Made by a program: the position numbers and the translations under genes
Notes under the pieces: generated by a model
What the model was told of the DNA's origin: nothing
What the model saw: the letters and a program-made list of their open reading frames with translations, nothing else
The model's database searches: none
NCBI GenBank assembly: GCA_028554755.1
Contig: JAPTOF010000007.1
Span: 13,067,001 to 13,131,000, forward strand
Direction: 5' to 3'
Origin: Cordia subcordata
Taxonomy: Eukaryota > Streptophyta > Magnoliopsida > Boraginales > Cordiaceae
DNA: 64,000 bases
Part shown: positions 35,220-46,017 of the stretch, piece after piece
Numbering within the stretch: position 1 is the stretch's first letter
Layout of the letters: every line of letters starts with the position of its first letter

Positions 35220-38200
35220 TCATCTACAACTTCCATAGATGGGATCCTGAAGCATTAAAACCTTTACACAAGCCATGCTCGAATCATATGCATGCTTTAG
35301 GCATTGCTCATTCACCGTCAACTCTCGACCATCCTTCAAGTCTTTCATCTTGACCGCTCTAGAAGGGTAGGCAACCAACATCTCATATAGACCATCCCAT
35401 CTTGTCTTGAGCTTAATTGGGAAGAGTTTCAATTGTGAATTAAACAACCAAACTTTATCGAAAGGGGAGAATAATTTCTTAATAATGTATTTATCATGAA
35501 TTTTCTTCATCCTATCCTTATAAAGCTTGGAATTCTCATACGCTTCAAATCAAAGCTCTTACAACTCCGCTAGCTCTAGTTTCCTTTTCTCACCCGCTCT
35601 TACCAAATCAAAGTTTAAGGCCTTGATGGCCCAAAAAGCTCTACGCTCAAGCTCTACCGATAAGTGACAAGCTTTCCCATAAACCAATCTGTATAGAGAC
35701 ATACCAATAGGAGTCTTAAAGGCAGTATGGTAAGCCCAGAAAGTATCATTTAGCCTAATAAACCAATCTTTCCTATCGGGCCTAACCGTTTTCTCTAAAA
35801 TGTGCTTGATCTCCCTATTGGACACCTCTACTTGTCCACTAGTTTGCAGGTGATAAGGAGTAGCTACCTTATGGGTGACTGAATATCTTCTTAACAAGGC
35901 CTTTAGAGTCCTATGGCGAAAATGCAAACCCCCATCACTAATCAAGACCCTTGGGACTCCAAATCTAGAGAAAATGTTTTCCTTAATGAACTTAACCACT
36001 ACCCTATGGTCATTAGTACGTGTGGGAATTGCCTCAACCTATTTGGACACATAATCAGCGGCCACTAAAATGTATTGGTACCTAAAAGAAGGTGGAAACG
36101 GCCCCATAAAATCTATACCCCAAACATCAAACAACTCACTTGGAAGAATAGGGGATAAAGGCATAATGTTTCTCCTAGAGATGGACCCAGATTGTTGACA
36201 TCTAAAACACTTTTTGCAATATTCTTGGGCATCCCTAAAAAGAGTGGGCCAAAATAATCCACATTGCAAGACCTTTGCGGCGGTCTTCTTCCCACTAAAA
36301 TGATCCCCACACCCATCATCATGACACATGCTCAAAACGCTCTCAAACTTGTCTTCAGGCACACACCGGCGAATCATTTAATCTGCACACACTTTAAAAA
36401 GATAGGGTCCTCCCAAAAGAAATGCCTAACTTGTGCTAGGAACCTATCTCTTTCTCTCTTCTCCCAATTGGAAGGAAAACGCCCTATGACAAGATAATTG
36501 ACAATATGAGCAAACCAAGGGGTATGATAAGAGACGGAAAATAATTGCTCATCGGGAAATGAATCATGAAAAGGGGAGCGATCACTAGAAGACTCACTAA
36601 CAAGACGGGAAAGATGATCCACAATTAAATTTTCTCTACCCTTCTTATTCCGAATTTTGATGTCAAACTCTTGAAGGAGGAGCAACCATCTAATCAAGCC
36701 GGGCTTAGACTCTTTCTTAGACAACAAATACTTCAATGCCACATGATCAGTGTAGACAATCACTTTGGATCCTAAGATATATGACCTAAACTTGTCAAAG
36801 AAGAAGACAATTGCTAGAAGCTCTTTTTTCTTTGTTGGTATAGTTCTTTTGGGCTTAATCAAGAGTCTTGCTAGCATAGTACACAACATGGGGCAACTTA
36901 TTCTTCGTTTGACCTAAAACAGCTCCTATTGCATAATCAGATACATTACACATAATCTCAAATAAGAGACTGTAGTTAGGTGGCTGGATAATCAGGGATG
37001 TAGATAATAAGGATTTAAGCGTATTGAAAGCCTTAACACACTTCTCATCAAAGTCAAAAGGGACATTTTGTGCTAGGAGCCTAGACAAGGGACGTGCAAT
37101 ATGGCTAATATCCTTAATGAATCTACGGTAAAATCCTGCATATCCAAGAAAAGATCTAACATCCTTGACACACTTAGGGACGGGCAACTTTTCAATCAAT
37201 TCTACCTTAGGTGGGTCAACTTGAATACCACTAGATAAAACTATATGACCCAACACTATCCCTTTTTGCACCATGAATTGGGATTTCTCCCAACTCAACA
37301 CTAGATTCTTCTCCACACATCGATCTAAGACTAAAGAAAGGTGACTCAAGCACTCTTCAAAACTATCACCAAAGACTAAGAAATCATCCATGAATATCTC
37401 TAAATGCCTCTCAGTCATGTCACTAAAATTGGCCATCATACACCTCTGGAAAGTTGTTGGGGCATTACAGAGACCAAAGGGCATTCTTCTATAGGCAAAA
37501 GTGCCATAGGGACAAGTAAAGGTGGTCTTCTCCCGGTCCTCGGGAAACACGGGGATCTGATAATAACCTGAATAGCCATCTAGAAAACAATAGTAGCTAT
37601 GCCCAGCCACTTTATCTAAAATCAGATCTAGAAAAGGCAATGGCAAATGATCATTTCTAGCTTTGGAGTTGAGCTTCCTATAATCAATACAAACTCTCCA
37701 TCCCGTAAGAGTACATGGAGAGATAAGCTCTCCTCTCTCATTCTCCATAACCGTGATCCTAGACTTCTTAGGGACAACTTAGATTGGGCTAACCTACTCG
37801 TTATCGAAGATCGAATAAATAATGCCTACATCTAAAAGCTTAGTGATCTCTTTCTTAACTATTTCGCTCATGTGTGGGTTTAGCCTCCTTTGCATTTCCT
37901 TAGAAGGAACGACTCCATCTTCATGGTGAATACGATACACACACCCCGAAGGGTCAATACCTCTCAAATCATCAATTTTCCACCCTATAGCCTTCCTATA
38001 TTTCCTAAGAACTTCTAAGGGACGCTCCTTTTGCTCATTAGAAAGATCGGAAGCAATAATGACTGGAAGGGTCTCACTAGGGCCTAGGAATGCATACTTC
38101 AAATGATCAAGAAAGGGTTTCAGCTCTAAAGAAGGGCTAGGCTCCACCAAAGGGGACTCAACCTCAACATCATCAATGAGGACATCACTAGAAACGAGAC

Positions 38201-38249
38201 TGGAAGAATTAACCTCCAATGACTTATCAATCAAATGGCTCTCAATCAA
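35220..38249 (-). pseudogene. Gypsy copy C pol pseudogene: RT, RNase H, integrase
   Basis: In order on the minus strand: pre-RT acidic segment and RT start (37794-38249, with GWKIDDLRGIDPSGCVYRIH); RT (36855-37748) with WRVCIDYRKLN, FLDGYSGYYQI, MPFGLCNAPTTFQR and the catalytic FMDDFLVFGD; and RNase H (36374-36889) with [18 protein letters not shown] and [13 protein letters not shown]. Integrase follows (35559-36377) with a finger built on CHDDGCGDH/CKKCFRCQ, then GIDFMGPFPP, LISDGG and [12 protein letters not shown], so D, D and E are all present. The C-terminal part (35220-35510) has KVWLFNSQLKLFPIKLKTRW. Two stops before the RT block (37748-37794) look like TGG-to-TAG and CAA-to-TAA, and one stop follows YVSK in integrase. 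Frameshifts lie near 36870 and 36376. Otherwise this is the most complete pol in the window. Confidence 0.93.
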
Positions 38250-38270
38250 GGAAGTAAAAGCAACACATTT

Positions 38271-39742
38271 TCACTCTAAGGTCTCCAAATCAAAGCTAGA
38301 CATCAATTCCTTAAATTTCCTCAAATCTCCTTTATCGATCATAGTTCTCTCTACAATATCCTCAACACAAGAATCAATTACATCAACTCTAAAGCACTCT
38401 TCTCCATCTTCTCCTCCTATACTAGCCCTGTTCACTGCCTCGACAACCTTCATAATGGATCTCAAATTCCTAAATTTCATCTCCAATAACCCCGACCTAT
38501 AATGATGAATAATGGCATCTGCAGTGGCAAGGAATGGGCGACCTAGAAAAACGGGTATAAAATGTCTAGAGTCATGTCCCGAATCCATATCTAACACTAT
38601 GAAGTCAACAGGGTATATGAACTCACCTACTTGGACCATAACATCCTTTATCACACCCCTAGGTCTACGCTTGGCCCTATTAGCTAGCTGAAGAGTAACA
38701 TGTATAGGGGACAACTCACCTAGACATAGCTGTTGATAGATGGAGTAGGGAATGAGATTCACACTAAACCCTAAATCTAACAAGGCGTGATCAATCTGGG
38801 TCTCACAGATCCTACAAGGAATAGTAAAGGTTCTGGGGTCACTCATTTTGGGAAGGAGGCTCGAACTACAAATGCTACTCACCTTCTCCAAAAGCCTCAC
38901 CTTCTTAGGAATGTTCAATGACCTACGCTTCCTTGTACAAAGATCCTTAAAGAATTTAGAATAGGAGGGGATAGAAAGGATCGCATCTATCATCGGAATA
39001 TTGACCTTAAGGTCCTTAAGATGCTCTAAAACCTTGAAAAACCAAGAATCCTCACTAGGTGTAAGCCTCTCTAAAGCGGATGGAAAGGGAACTTTAGGCT
39101 CAAAACCTCTAGACACATGGGAATCATCAATGGGCTCCTTCTCCTCCCGGTGAGGGTGGGAAGTACTACTCTCTCCATGGTCTCTAATAGGCTCATCTAT
39201 CTCAACAGGACCCTCTCTAGAATTTCCTTTAACTAGGCTACTATGTGGTGCTTCAGACTCGGAAGGACCACTAGGTGCAGGCATTGCAAAGTCAACTCCT
39301 ACCCTATTATCCACTACCTTATCGCTCCTAAGAGTGGAGATAGCCTTAGCCTGGGCTTGAAAGGGAAAGGTGGTATCGATGGAGGAATAGGACTAGACTC
39401 TAGGATTCATCCCCATCTGAGAAGGCAATTTCCAGGGGTTTCTAGGGCTCAACTGACTAGCAATCTGTCCTAACTGTGCCTCAAACCTCGCTATTTGCTA
39501 CCTATTTTCTGCCAATTCCTGTTGCTGGTTTTGAATGAACTGGATTATTTTCATCATGTCATTACTAGGAGGTTGGCTACTAGAGGAAACAGGTAAGGCC
39601 TAAGGTTGAGGAGCACTAATGAGACGGGGCTGATTAAGATGATAGAAACCTGGGGGATATTGAGGACAGGGTCGTTACTAAGGTGAATCCTAGGGCTTTG
39701 CATATGAACCAAAATTTGCTCAAATTCAATCTCGGTACTCAT
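38271..39742 (-). pseudogene. Gypsy copy C gag C-terminus and protease pseudogene
   Basis: A long open stretch of 347 codons (38271-39314) holds the pre-protease linker (FKVLEHLKDLKVNIPMI, CTRKRRSLNIPKKVRLLEKV), TFTIPCRI, and the protease LLDLGFSVNLIPYSIYQQL, where the usual DLGAS is DLGFS. It continues VTLQLANRAKRRPRGVIKDV, FIYPVDFIVLDMD and PVFLGRPFLATADAII. Upstream at about 39315-39742 a glutamine-rich coil (IQFIQNQQQELAENR, FEAQLGQIASQL) and STLRSDKVVDNRVG are readable in mixed frames. The protease would process Gag-Pol. The active-site alanine change and the breaks upstream suggest it is inactive. Confidence 0.88.
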
Positions 39743-40680
39743 TTGTCATTCAAGGCACTTAGAATATGCTAAAACACACTCTACATATTCAGAAGCGCTC
39801 AAATGATCATTAAAGCATGCAAACCTTATCAAGCAAATATTATTAACTTTATTGCACCAAATACCATGCAATTATACTTGTAAAGCTCTAGAATCCATCT
39901 AAAGGCAAGCTAATGGTGTCAATATACCCACTTAAATCAAGGCACATCACCCTCTAACATATCATCATTTTCACCACTATTTCTCTCATCTCTAGGTCTC
40001 TCTCCAATCTCTTCAACCCAGCCTAAGATATCTCAAGACTTCCAACCATAGGTTGTTCATTCTTAACCATTCTCTTCAAGCACTCATCTTGATTATCAAC
40101 TTATTGCCTTATGCGATCTAGGTGCTTTTGGTTATATTGGCAAAGGTATATAAGATAGTCAAGCTTTTGACTATACGAAAGAGACTTAAAAGAAGAAAGT
40201 TCTTTGGGGTTGAGATAGGAAAGATCTTCATTGAAAACACTAAAAACACCATCATCAAAAGACTTGGAGGAAATAGTGGGTGGGAAACAATGGTGCAGGA
40301 GATGGATTTTTTAAAACAAGGAGATGGATAATATGAACAGTCATCTTGACCCCAATATGAAAATGCATTATGTAGCTCCCTAGAATCATGTTGTCTAGAT
40401 GTGAATGCATGTATAGGTATATGATTGCTAGGGGCATTGGGCATTGTATGTAATTGGGATTGACAGTGGAGGGTAAAACAAGCACTAGAAAAATGATCAT
40501 GGCTTCCACAATGATTGCACTTACGAGCCCTAGATTAGGGATCGTCATGGGGGCAAAGAAGGGTTGGATACTCATAACTGCCACACATACAACATGTAAT
40601 AGGAACACGTTTGGGTGGTAGGGAAGAGGATACAAGTAACCACCATGATGAATTAAGATCATTCATGATTAATTGACACA
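39743..40680 (-). pseudogene. Gypsy copy C gag remnant with two zinc-knuckle motifs
   Basis: On the minus strand a start MNDLNSSWWLLVSSSLP (about 40610-40660) is followed by CCMCGSYEYPTLLC, where Tyr replaces the usual His (CAT to TAT). After one stop comes CNHCGSHDHFSSAC, a standard CCHC spacing (40470-40590). The FLEICSTIHF-type gag core seen in copies A and B is not found between the PBS and the protease here. Either it was deleted or this branch has a different gag. Several frames are broken between 39743 and 40240. Confidence 0.65.
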
Positions 40681-40825
40681 AGCAAACCTCTTTACAATGC
40701 TCAACAAAATTTTTTTTGTGAATTTTTATTTTATTAATCAAAATAAAGAAACATGAAAAGAAAATATAAAACAACATGTAATAAACTAAAACACACAAAG
40801 ACAAAGAAACCAAACAATTGTTGCC

Positions 40826-40843
40826 TTTCCGGCAATAGCGCCA
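40826..40843 (-). other. Primer binding site, tRNA-Asp type (copy C)
   Basis: The plus strand TTTCCGGCAATAGCGCCA matches 14 of 18 positions of the tRNA-Asp 3' end TCCCCGGCAACGGCGCCA. All four differences are transitions. It lies 7 bases before the LTR fragment. Confidence 0.85.
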
Positions 40844-40850
40844 TGAACTT

Positions 40851-40930
40851 AGTCACTATTCGTGAGCACAAGCCTAAATAGCCTGCAAGCACACGTCGAC
40901 TATTATATAGCGTGCGAGCACTAGAAAGTT
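40851..40930 (-). repeat. Right LTR fragment of gypsy copy C, truncated to about 80 bp
   Basis: AGTCACTATTCGTGAGCACA onward matches 31036 onward as far as GCGTGCGAGCAC. CACTA coding sequence then begins within about 30 bases. A deletion has removed most of this LTR together with some CACTA intron. Confidence 0.85.
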
Positions 40931-40959
40931 TGCCAAGGAAGAATCTAAACAAGAAAAAC

Positions 40960-41936
40960 CTCATGATGCTTGGAAAAACTTTCCACCAGGATTGAGAAAC
41001 AAGATTGGGATACACTTTTGGACACATGGAAGGGCAAGCAATGGTTAAAAAAATATAAAGCTAGTAAAGCAAACCGGATAAAAGGGGTAATAGATGGGTC
41101 ATATTCCTTGCACACCAATAACTCTATAAATAGAAGTGGAGGAATGAGAGGTTTGTGTTTACATACATATAAAATATTAATTGTTCGTTATACATAAATC
41201 TTTAATGTTGAATTCTCATATTTTCCATATGCGTTATATATCTTGATAAAGTTCTGAACTTTACAAAGATTGATTTGTTTAAGAGAATGCATAAGAAGAA
41301 TGAAGGACAGGGTGATTGGATTATCTCTAAAGCAAAGAGAGTCTTGGTAATGTATTTGGCTTGTTGTTACTTTAGGATCACAATTTATTAATTTATCATT
41401 TTGGTTAGTTGTTTTGAAATAAATTGTGTTTGTAGATTCACTATTTGCAGGAGTGTTATGATGAGCTTCGTGCTCAAAAGAGACAACAATGTTTATAGAG
41501 GCAAAGAAAGTAGCATCAACCAATTAGATAATAATTTTGACCTTGAGATCTTTTAGGAAGCAATTGGTGGTGTAGAGAAAGGTGCTATATTTGGTCTGCC
41601 CAACAATAACTTAGAAGGGATCATTCCTCCTCCTAAACGACATGGGTCAGCATCTTTTTCCGTAGGTTGCAATTCACTATCCCAAGCAAAATTAAATGTT
41701 CGCCTTTCTGAACAAGAAGAGAACTAGGAAATGCAAATATAGCAAATGCGAAAAGACGTGGTGCGACAATTGCAGGAAGAAGTTCAACAACTAATGTAGC
41801 GTAAGGAATTGGAGTTGAAGCAAAAACTCCAATGTGAATGAGTTGCGGTGATGGAGCAAATGAGATTGATGTTGGAGTCAGTAGGATTGACTACTTAGTT
41901 AGCACCTTCAGATCTATCCCCTCCTAATATGTGATT
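40960..41936 (+). pseudogene. CACTA second ORF, Transposase_24 (Ptta/En-Spm) exons
   Basis: Frame EKQDWDTLLDTWKGKQWLKK, then YKASKANRIKGVIDGSYSLH (40970-41150), matches the plant Ptta/En/Spm transposase pattern DWxxLxxxW...NKANRxK...HTxGSxS. A second part (41430-41930) reads CYDELRAQKRQQC and EAIGGVEKGAIFGLPNNN, then PPPKRHGSASFSVGCN and a charged coiled-coil-like tail with stops. In the En/Spm family the second gene encodes the DNA-binding partner of the transposase. The exon 5' end is lost next to the gypsy LTR fragment. Confidence 0.82.
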
Positions 41937-42239
41937 TTGTTAATTCTTGTGAAAAAAACTACTCTATTATGTGTTGATGAATACTATATAATTTTGCAGC
42001 ATATTTGGTTTAGACACCTTTAAGGTTTAATTTGGTAGACTATTTGGCATATGCAGGTTTTATGACACATTATTTATGTTCAAATGAGAAAAAATGGATG
42101 GAAACTTTTTTGTGTTTAAATGTATTTTGTTAGTTGATTATTTTACCAATTTGTGGTGATACATATATAAGTTTGGCATAAAATTGTTAGTAGGTTTGTG
42201 TACTTTAGGATTGTCCAAGTTATAATAGGTTGTATGATC

Positions 42240-42729
42240 ATTAAATTAGCGACTAACATCATATTGGTCGCTAAAATAGAAAGCGCTAAAAATTAGCGAC
42301 CACTAGGTCGGTCGCTAAATTAGCAATTGCCGAACTGATCGCTAAATATCAACTACAAAAATCACTAGAAATTAGCGACCAATGCTGTGATCGCTAAAGT
42401 TAGCGACCACGAAGTTAGACACTAATTTAGCGACCGCCGAGTCGGTTGCTGATTTAGCAACCACACAGTTGGTAGCAAAATTGGTCACTAAAGGTTTACC
42501 GACCAATTTGGGAGTTGCACATACTTAGTAACCACTATTTTAGCAACCAAATTATCGGTTGCTAATTAACGACCGATTACGAAATCACTCGCTAGTTTCA
42601 ATTTAACAACCACTCCTTTAGCGATTGCCTACTTTGGTAGCATAATCGGCCGCTACTACAATTTAGCAACTGATTTTTCCATTTATCGACCGATTTGGGC
42701 GGTGGCAAAAGGCCTTTCTTCTTGCAGTG
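42240..42729 (+). repeat. CACTA 3' subterminal repeats and terminus
   Basis: At least twenty copies of TTAGCGACC / GGTCGCTAAA and close variants over 480 bp, in both orientations, ending CTTCTTGCAGTG. They match the 5' subterminal motifs. Confidence 0.92.
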
Positions 42730-43401
42730 TTTCCATAAAGGAAATATGTTTCACAATTAAAAAATTTATAAAAACTGAAAACTTGAATAATAAAAAATTT
42801 AAAAATTCAAAAACAATTATTTACAATAACAAATTTTTAGTTTTAAAATATTTTATTTTGTGCTTTATTTTTTAATTTTTAAATTTTTAAATTTCCTATA
42901 ATATCTTGTTTGTATTTTAATTCTTAAATTTTGAATAAATTTGATTCTAAATTTTAAATAATTTTATTTTTTATTTTTTAAGTTTTTTTAAATTTTAAAA
43001 ATTAATTTTGTTTTATTTCTTTAATTTTTTAGGGAGTCAATGGCTGAGGTGAGAGTGGTGGTGTAGGTAAGGTTAGGATGTGGGGTCAAGGAGAGGTAGA
43101 ATGGATGGAGTAAAAGAAAGAATTACTATTTGAAAAGTATTTTCTTCTATTAGCTACCAGGAAACATATTTTTTCTATTTTGAACTAGAGTTTTTTTTTT
43201 TACTAGAAAATATTTTTCTATCAACTTAGTTTCTTGTGCTATTAAAGACCGAAACACCTAAAAATTATTTCCTAGGAAACATTTTCCGGTAAACAAATGG
43301 AGCCTAAGGTGAGTGATTGATTTTGAAAGTATAACATTCTTTTTTTCCTGTAACAGTATGGATTGAAACTTAAGAAATTAAGTTAATAAATATTAACATC
43401 A

Positions 43402-44944
43402 TTTAATCAAATAGCATCAAAGCTTGAAGGATGGGAATCTCGTACACTCTCACATGGAAGCAAGCTAACCATCATCAAGAGTGTTTTAATGGTGATGCCT
43501 CTCTACTTGATTCAAGTTATCAAGGCACCGCTGGGGATTCTCAGACGCATTGAAAGAATGTTTAACCCTTTCATTTGGGGAGACAAAGGCATGTCAAGGA
43601 ATATTTTTTGTGTTAATGGCAAGAATTGTGCTACCAAGTTACTGAAGGTGGTGTCGGTGTCAGATTGCTAGAAGACAATTCTAAAGCATTGGGGATGAAA
43701 TTATTGTGCTACCAAGTTACTGAAGGTGGTGTCGGTGTCAGATCGCTAGAAGACAATTCTAAAGCATTGGGGATGAAATTATGGTGGAGACATAGAACCT
43801 TATGTAGCTTATGGGCCATTACAATGCGAAGGAAATACAATTGATGTGTTTTCACAACTCGTGACTTGCAAACAAAAAGATTCAAATATCTGGAGAAGGC
43901 TTCTGAATAATGCTATTCTTGCTGAAAAACACATTAGGTCGTGACTTGGAAGCGGAGAAATTTCATTTTGGCATGATATTTGATGTGGAAGTCTTTCCAT
44001 AGCAGAACAAATAGGTATTAGCAACCTCGATAAGGTTCGTGTCACTGATTTTTAGATCAATTGTGTGGGACATTGGTAACCTTCGTTGTGTCGTTCCCTA
44101 ATCGCTAGTCGATCAAGTAGCCCAAATTCCTTTTCAGGAGAGTAAAAGAGACATGCCCACATGGGCTCTCACAATGGATGGGGTTTTTTCTCTAGCTTCA
44201 ACCTGGGATTCAATTCATCAAAGGAAGGCCAAATCTTTCTCTTTTTCTATTATATGGCACAAATGCATACTAATGAAGGTCTCCTTTTCCATATGGAAAC
44301 TACACCTTAGATTGAAGAACAAGGATTGATGATGGCTTCGAAGTGTCAGTCTTGTTGTGCAGAAGAATCTTTTAATCATTGTTTTATACAAAGCATTAAG
44401 ATTCAACAGGTTTGGAAGTACTTTGGAACCATGTTTCAGGTTGATGTTAGGATAGACTTTATAATTAAACAGGCATTGATTGCATGGTGTTGTTCGAGCT
44501 CAACGCAATCTAAAGGCCATGTCCACACCATTCTTTCTCTTTCATCCTTTTGTTTTGCATGGATTGAGAGAAATGATGCTCGGCATAGAGGAATAGGGTT
44601 CCATCATGGGCGCATTATCTAGAGGGTTAGTAGACAAGTTGCTGAAATTCACCGAGCAGGTTCATTCAAAATGGAGCAGTGGAAGGGAGACGAGGCCTTA
44701 GCGCCGAACTTTTTCTGCCGCTTTGATAACACTGGATCGGTGAGTTTTCAAGCTCAAAATGGAAGCTTTCATTCTGGAAGTAGGTTGTGGGGGTCTTATT
44801 AAAGATAGCAATGGAAACTTCATTAGAGGTTTCTTGAAGCACCTAACCACAAAATCAGTAATCACTACTAAACTTCAAGCCTGTATCAAGGTTTGCTAAT
44901 AGGCAAGGAGATGAATATTGTTAAGCTCTAGGTGGAGCTTGATT
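43402..44944 (+). pseudogene. LINE (L1-type) pol pseudogene: RT C-terminus, zf-RVT, start of RNase H
   Basis: It reads IASKLEGWESRTLSHGSKLT, IIKSVLMVMPLYLIQVIKAP, LGILRRIERMFNPFIWG, then CYQVTEGGVGVR and EDNSKALGMKLWWRHRT, GSGEISFWHDI, a zf-RVT-like WALTMDGVFSLASTWDSI, and FSIIWHKCILMKVSFSIWKL. RNase H then starts (to VELDSYI at 44944). The catalytic YxDD and everything upstream are missing, as expected from 5' truncation during target-primed reverse transcription. Frame changes occur near 43615 and 44330, and a 78 bp in-frame tandem duplication lies at 43626-43781. It continues at 46267. Confidence 0.87.
43626..43781 (+). repeat. Two tandem copies of a 78 bp LINE segment
   Basis: TTGTGCTACCAAGTTACTGA begins at 43626 and again at 43704. 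The two 78 bp copies differ at one position (GATTGC/GATCGC). The duplication adds 26 codons without shifting frame and is recent relative to the decay around it. Confidence 0.95.
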
Positions 44945-45089
44945 CTTATATAGAGTAAATTGTATATTACCCCATAGTTTAACCTATGTATACTATAACC
45001 CGAATAGTTATATAATGGACCTATAAGTCCGTGATATAACATGTACCCACAGTGTTACTAGTCACACACTATTGTAGTGTACTACTGTT

Positions 45090-45480
45090 AACACACAATA
45101 CATGTTTATTCAGTACTCCACAACTGTTTGTTCAGTACCAACAACTATTTGTTCACTAATTGTTTCTTCAGTAACCTACAACTGTTTGTTCAGTACTCCA
45201 CAATTGTTTGTTGACTAATTGTATTTTCAGTACCCTATAATTGTTTGTTCAATACTCCACAAATGTTTATTCACTAACTGTTTATTCAGTACTCCACAAA
45301 TGTGTGGTTAGTACTCCACAACTATTTGTTCACTGCTCTCACACATAGAGACACACAATTACAGGCGTACATATTTGTTTATTATCCTAGAACTATTTGT
45401 TCACTAACTTTCATATATATATCAAATATTTGTTCATTATGCCACAACTATTTGTTCACTACTTTCAAACACAAAGACAC
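45090..45480 (+). repeat. Minisatellite, unit about 22-30 bp (ACAACTRTTTGTTCAGTACTCC)
   Basis: More than a dozen degenerate copies of CACAACTGTTTGTTCAGTAC, with TTCACTAA variants, arranged head to tail inside element F. Confidence 0.9.
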
Positions 45481-45499
45481 AAAACACAACACTGATCTG

Positions 45500-45860
45500 C
45501 ATACTTGAAGGTTAAGGTAAGCTTTAATGGCAGATTGAACTTAGAGTGTCCAAACGTCATGTGGGGGGTATGGTTAGAATCACAACGAGGAGAGGAAGAA
45601 TTGGTAGTTGCGGCACGACGATATGATGCTAGAATCTTCGCCGACATAAGGAAGAAGACGATAGGCTTTAATGATGGGAGTTTTTCTTGAGCATAATGAA
45701 TATTACTACAATCAGTGAAGAAAGACAAATTTTATGGTGATATTTATTCGGAATGAGATAACTGGTGGTGTCACTAGTGAAGCAAAGAAGAAAAGAAGAG
45801 AAGAAGAGAGAGGTGAGAAAGAAACAAAGAGGGAGAAACGAGATGAAACAAAGAAAAGCG
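45500..45860. other. GC-richer island and purine tract inside MULE F
   Basis: 45500-45690 is GC-richer than the rest of F and open in several frames (for example a 61-codon plus frame with ECPNVMWGVWLESQRGEEEL). 45780-45860 is almost pure purine on the plus strand. I do not recognise a protein family. A captured host fragment is possible, as in Pack-MULEs. Confidence 0.4.
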
Positions 45861-46017
45861 TGGGTGCTGTGCATGAGCTATTTTTTTTTTTTTTTTCTTT
45901 CAATGTGAAGGAACATGATGCTAAATGAAGGACTACCTTGTGAAAGTCCATGATATAATTTGCAACCATACCCCCTATAGTACCAAAACTAGTTTATTAT
46001 CCATTTTACTTTAACCT

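Larger units (their letters stand above)
31036..40930 (-). mobile_element. Gypsy copy C: Athila/Tat-like element nested in CACTA, chimeric left end
   Basis: In minus orientation, from right to left: LTR fragment (40851-40930), tRNA-Asp PBS, zinc-knuckle gag remnant, protease, RT, RNase H, integrase, spacer, PPT (TTTTGGGGGTG, about 33825-33836), and an LTR of 1894 bp (31931-33824) preceded by the first half of another LTR (31036-31930). The two outer LTR starts (31036 and about 40851) match each other (ACTATTCGTGAGCACAAGCC) but not the inner LTR start. ATATT (31031-31035) is the probable left target duplication. The right LTR is cut off, so the right one is lost. Pol is nearly full length, with several stops and frameshifts. 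Confidence 0.9.
24219..42729 (+). mobile_element. CACTA (En/Spm-type) transposon, 18.5 kb with nested gypsy
   Basis: The left end is CACTACGAGAAAA; the right end in reverse complement is CACTGCAAGAAGA (10 of 13 shared). Perfect 3 bp target duplications TTT flank it (24216-24218, 42730-42732). Subterminal zones on both sides are packed with TTAGCGACCG/CGGTCGCTAA repeats. The inside holds a TNP2-type transposase pseudogene (27193-29892) and a second ORF of the Ptta/En-Spm type (30050-30298 and 40960-41936). A Ty3/gypsy element sits in the intron of the second ORF. Stops and frameshifts make it non-functional by itself. Confidence 0.93.
24107..43304. mobile_element. Tourist/PIF-Harbinger-like MITE of about 0.7 kb split by a CACTA element
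   Basis: The left arm (24107-24218) starts GGACTCGTTTCTCTGCC. The right arm (42733-43304) ends, in reverse complement, GGCTCCATTTGTTTACC. TAA flanks both ends (24104-24106, 43305-43307), the three-base target typical of PIF/Harbinger elements. The arms continue with matched A/T-rich text such as TGATGTTTGG and GGTGTTTCGG. Without the CACTA the element is about 684 bp. It has no coding. Confidence 0.7.
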
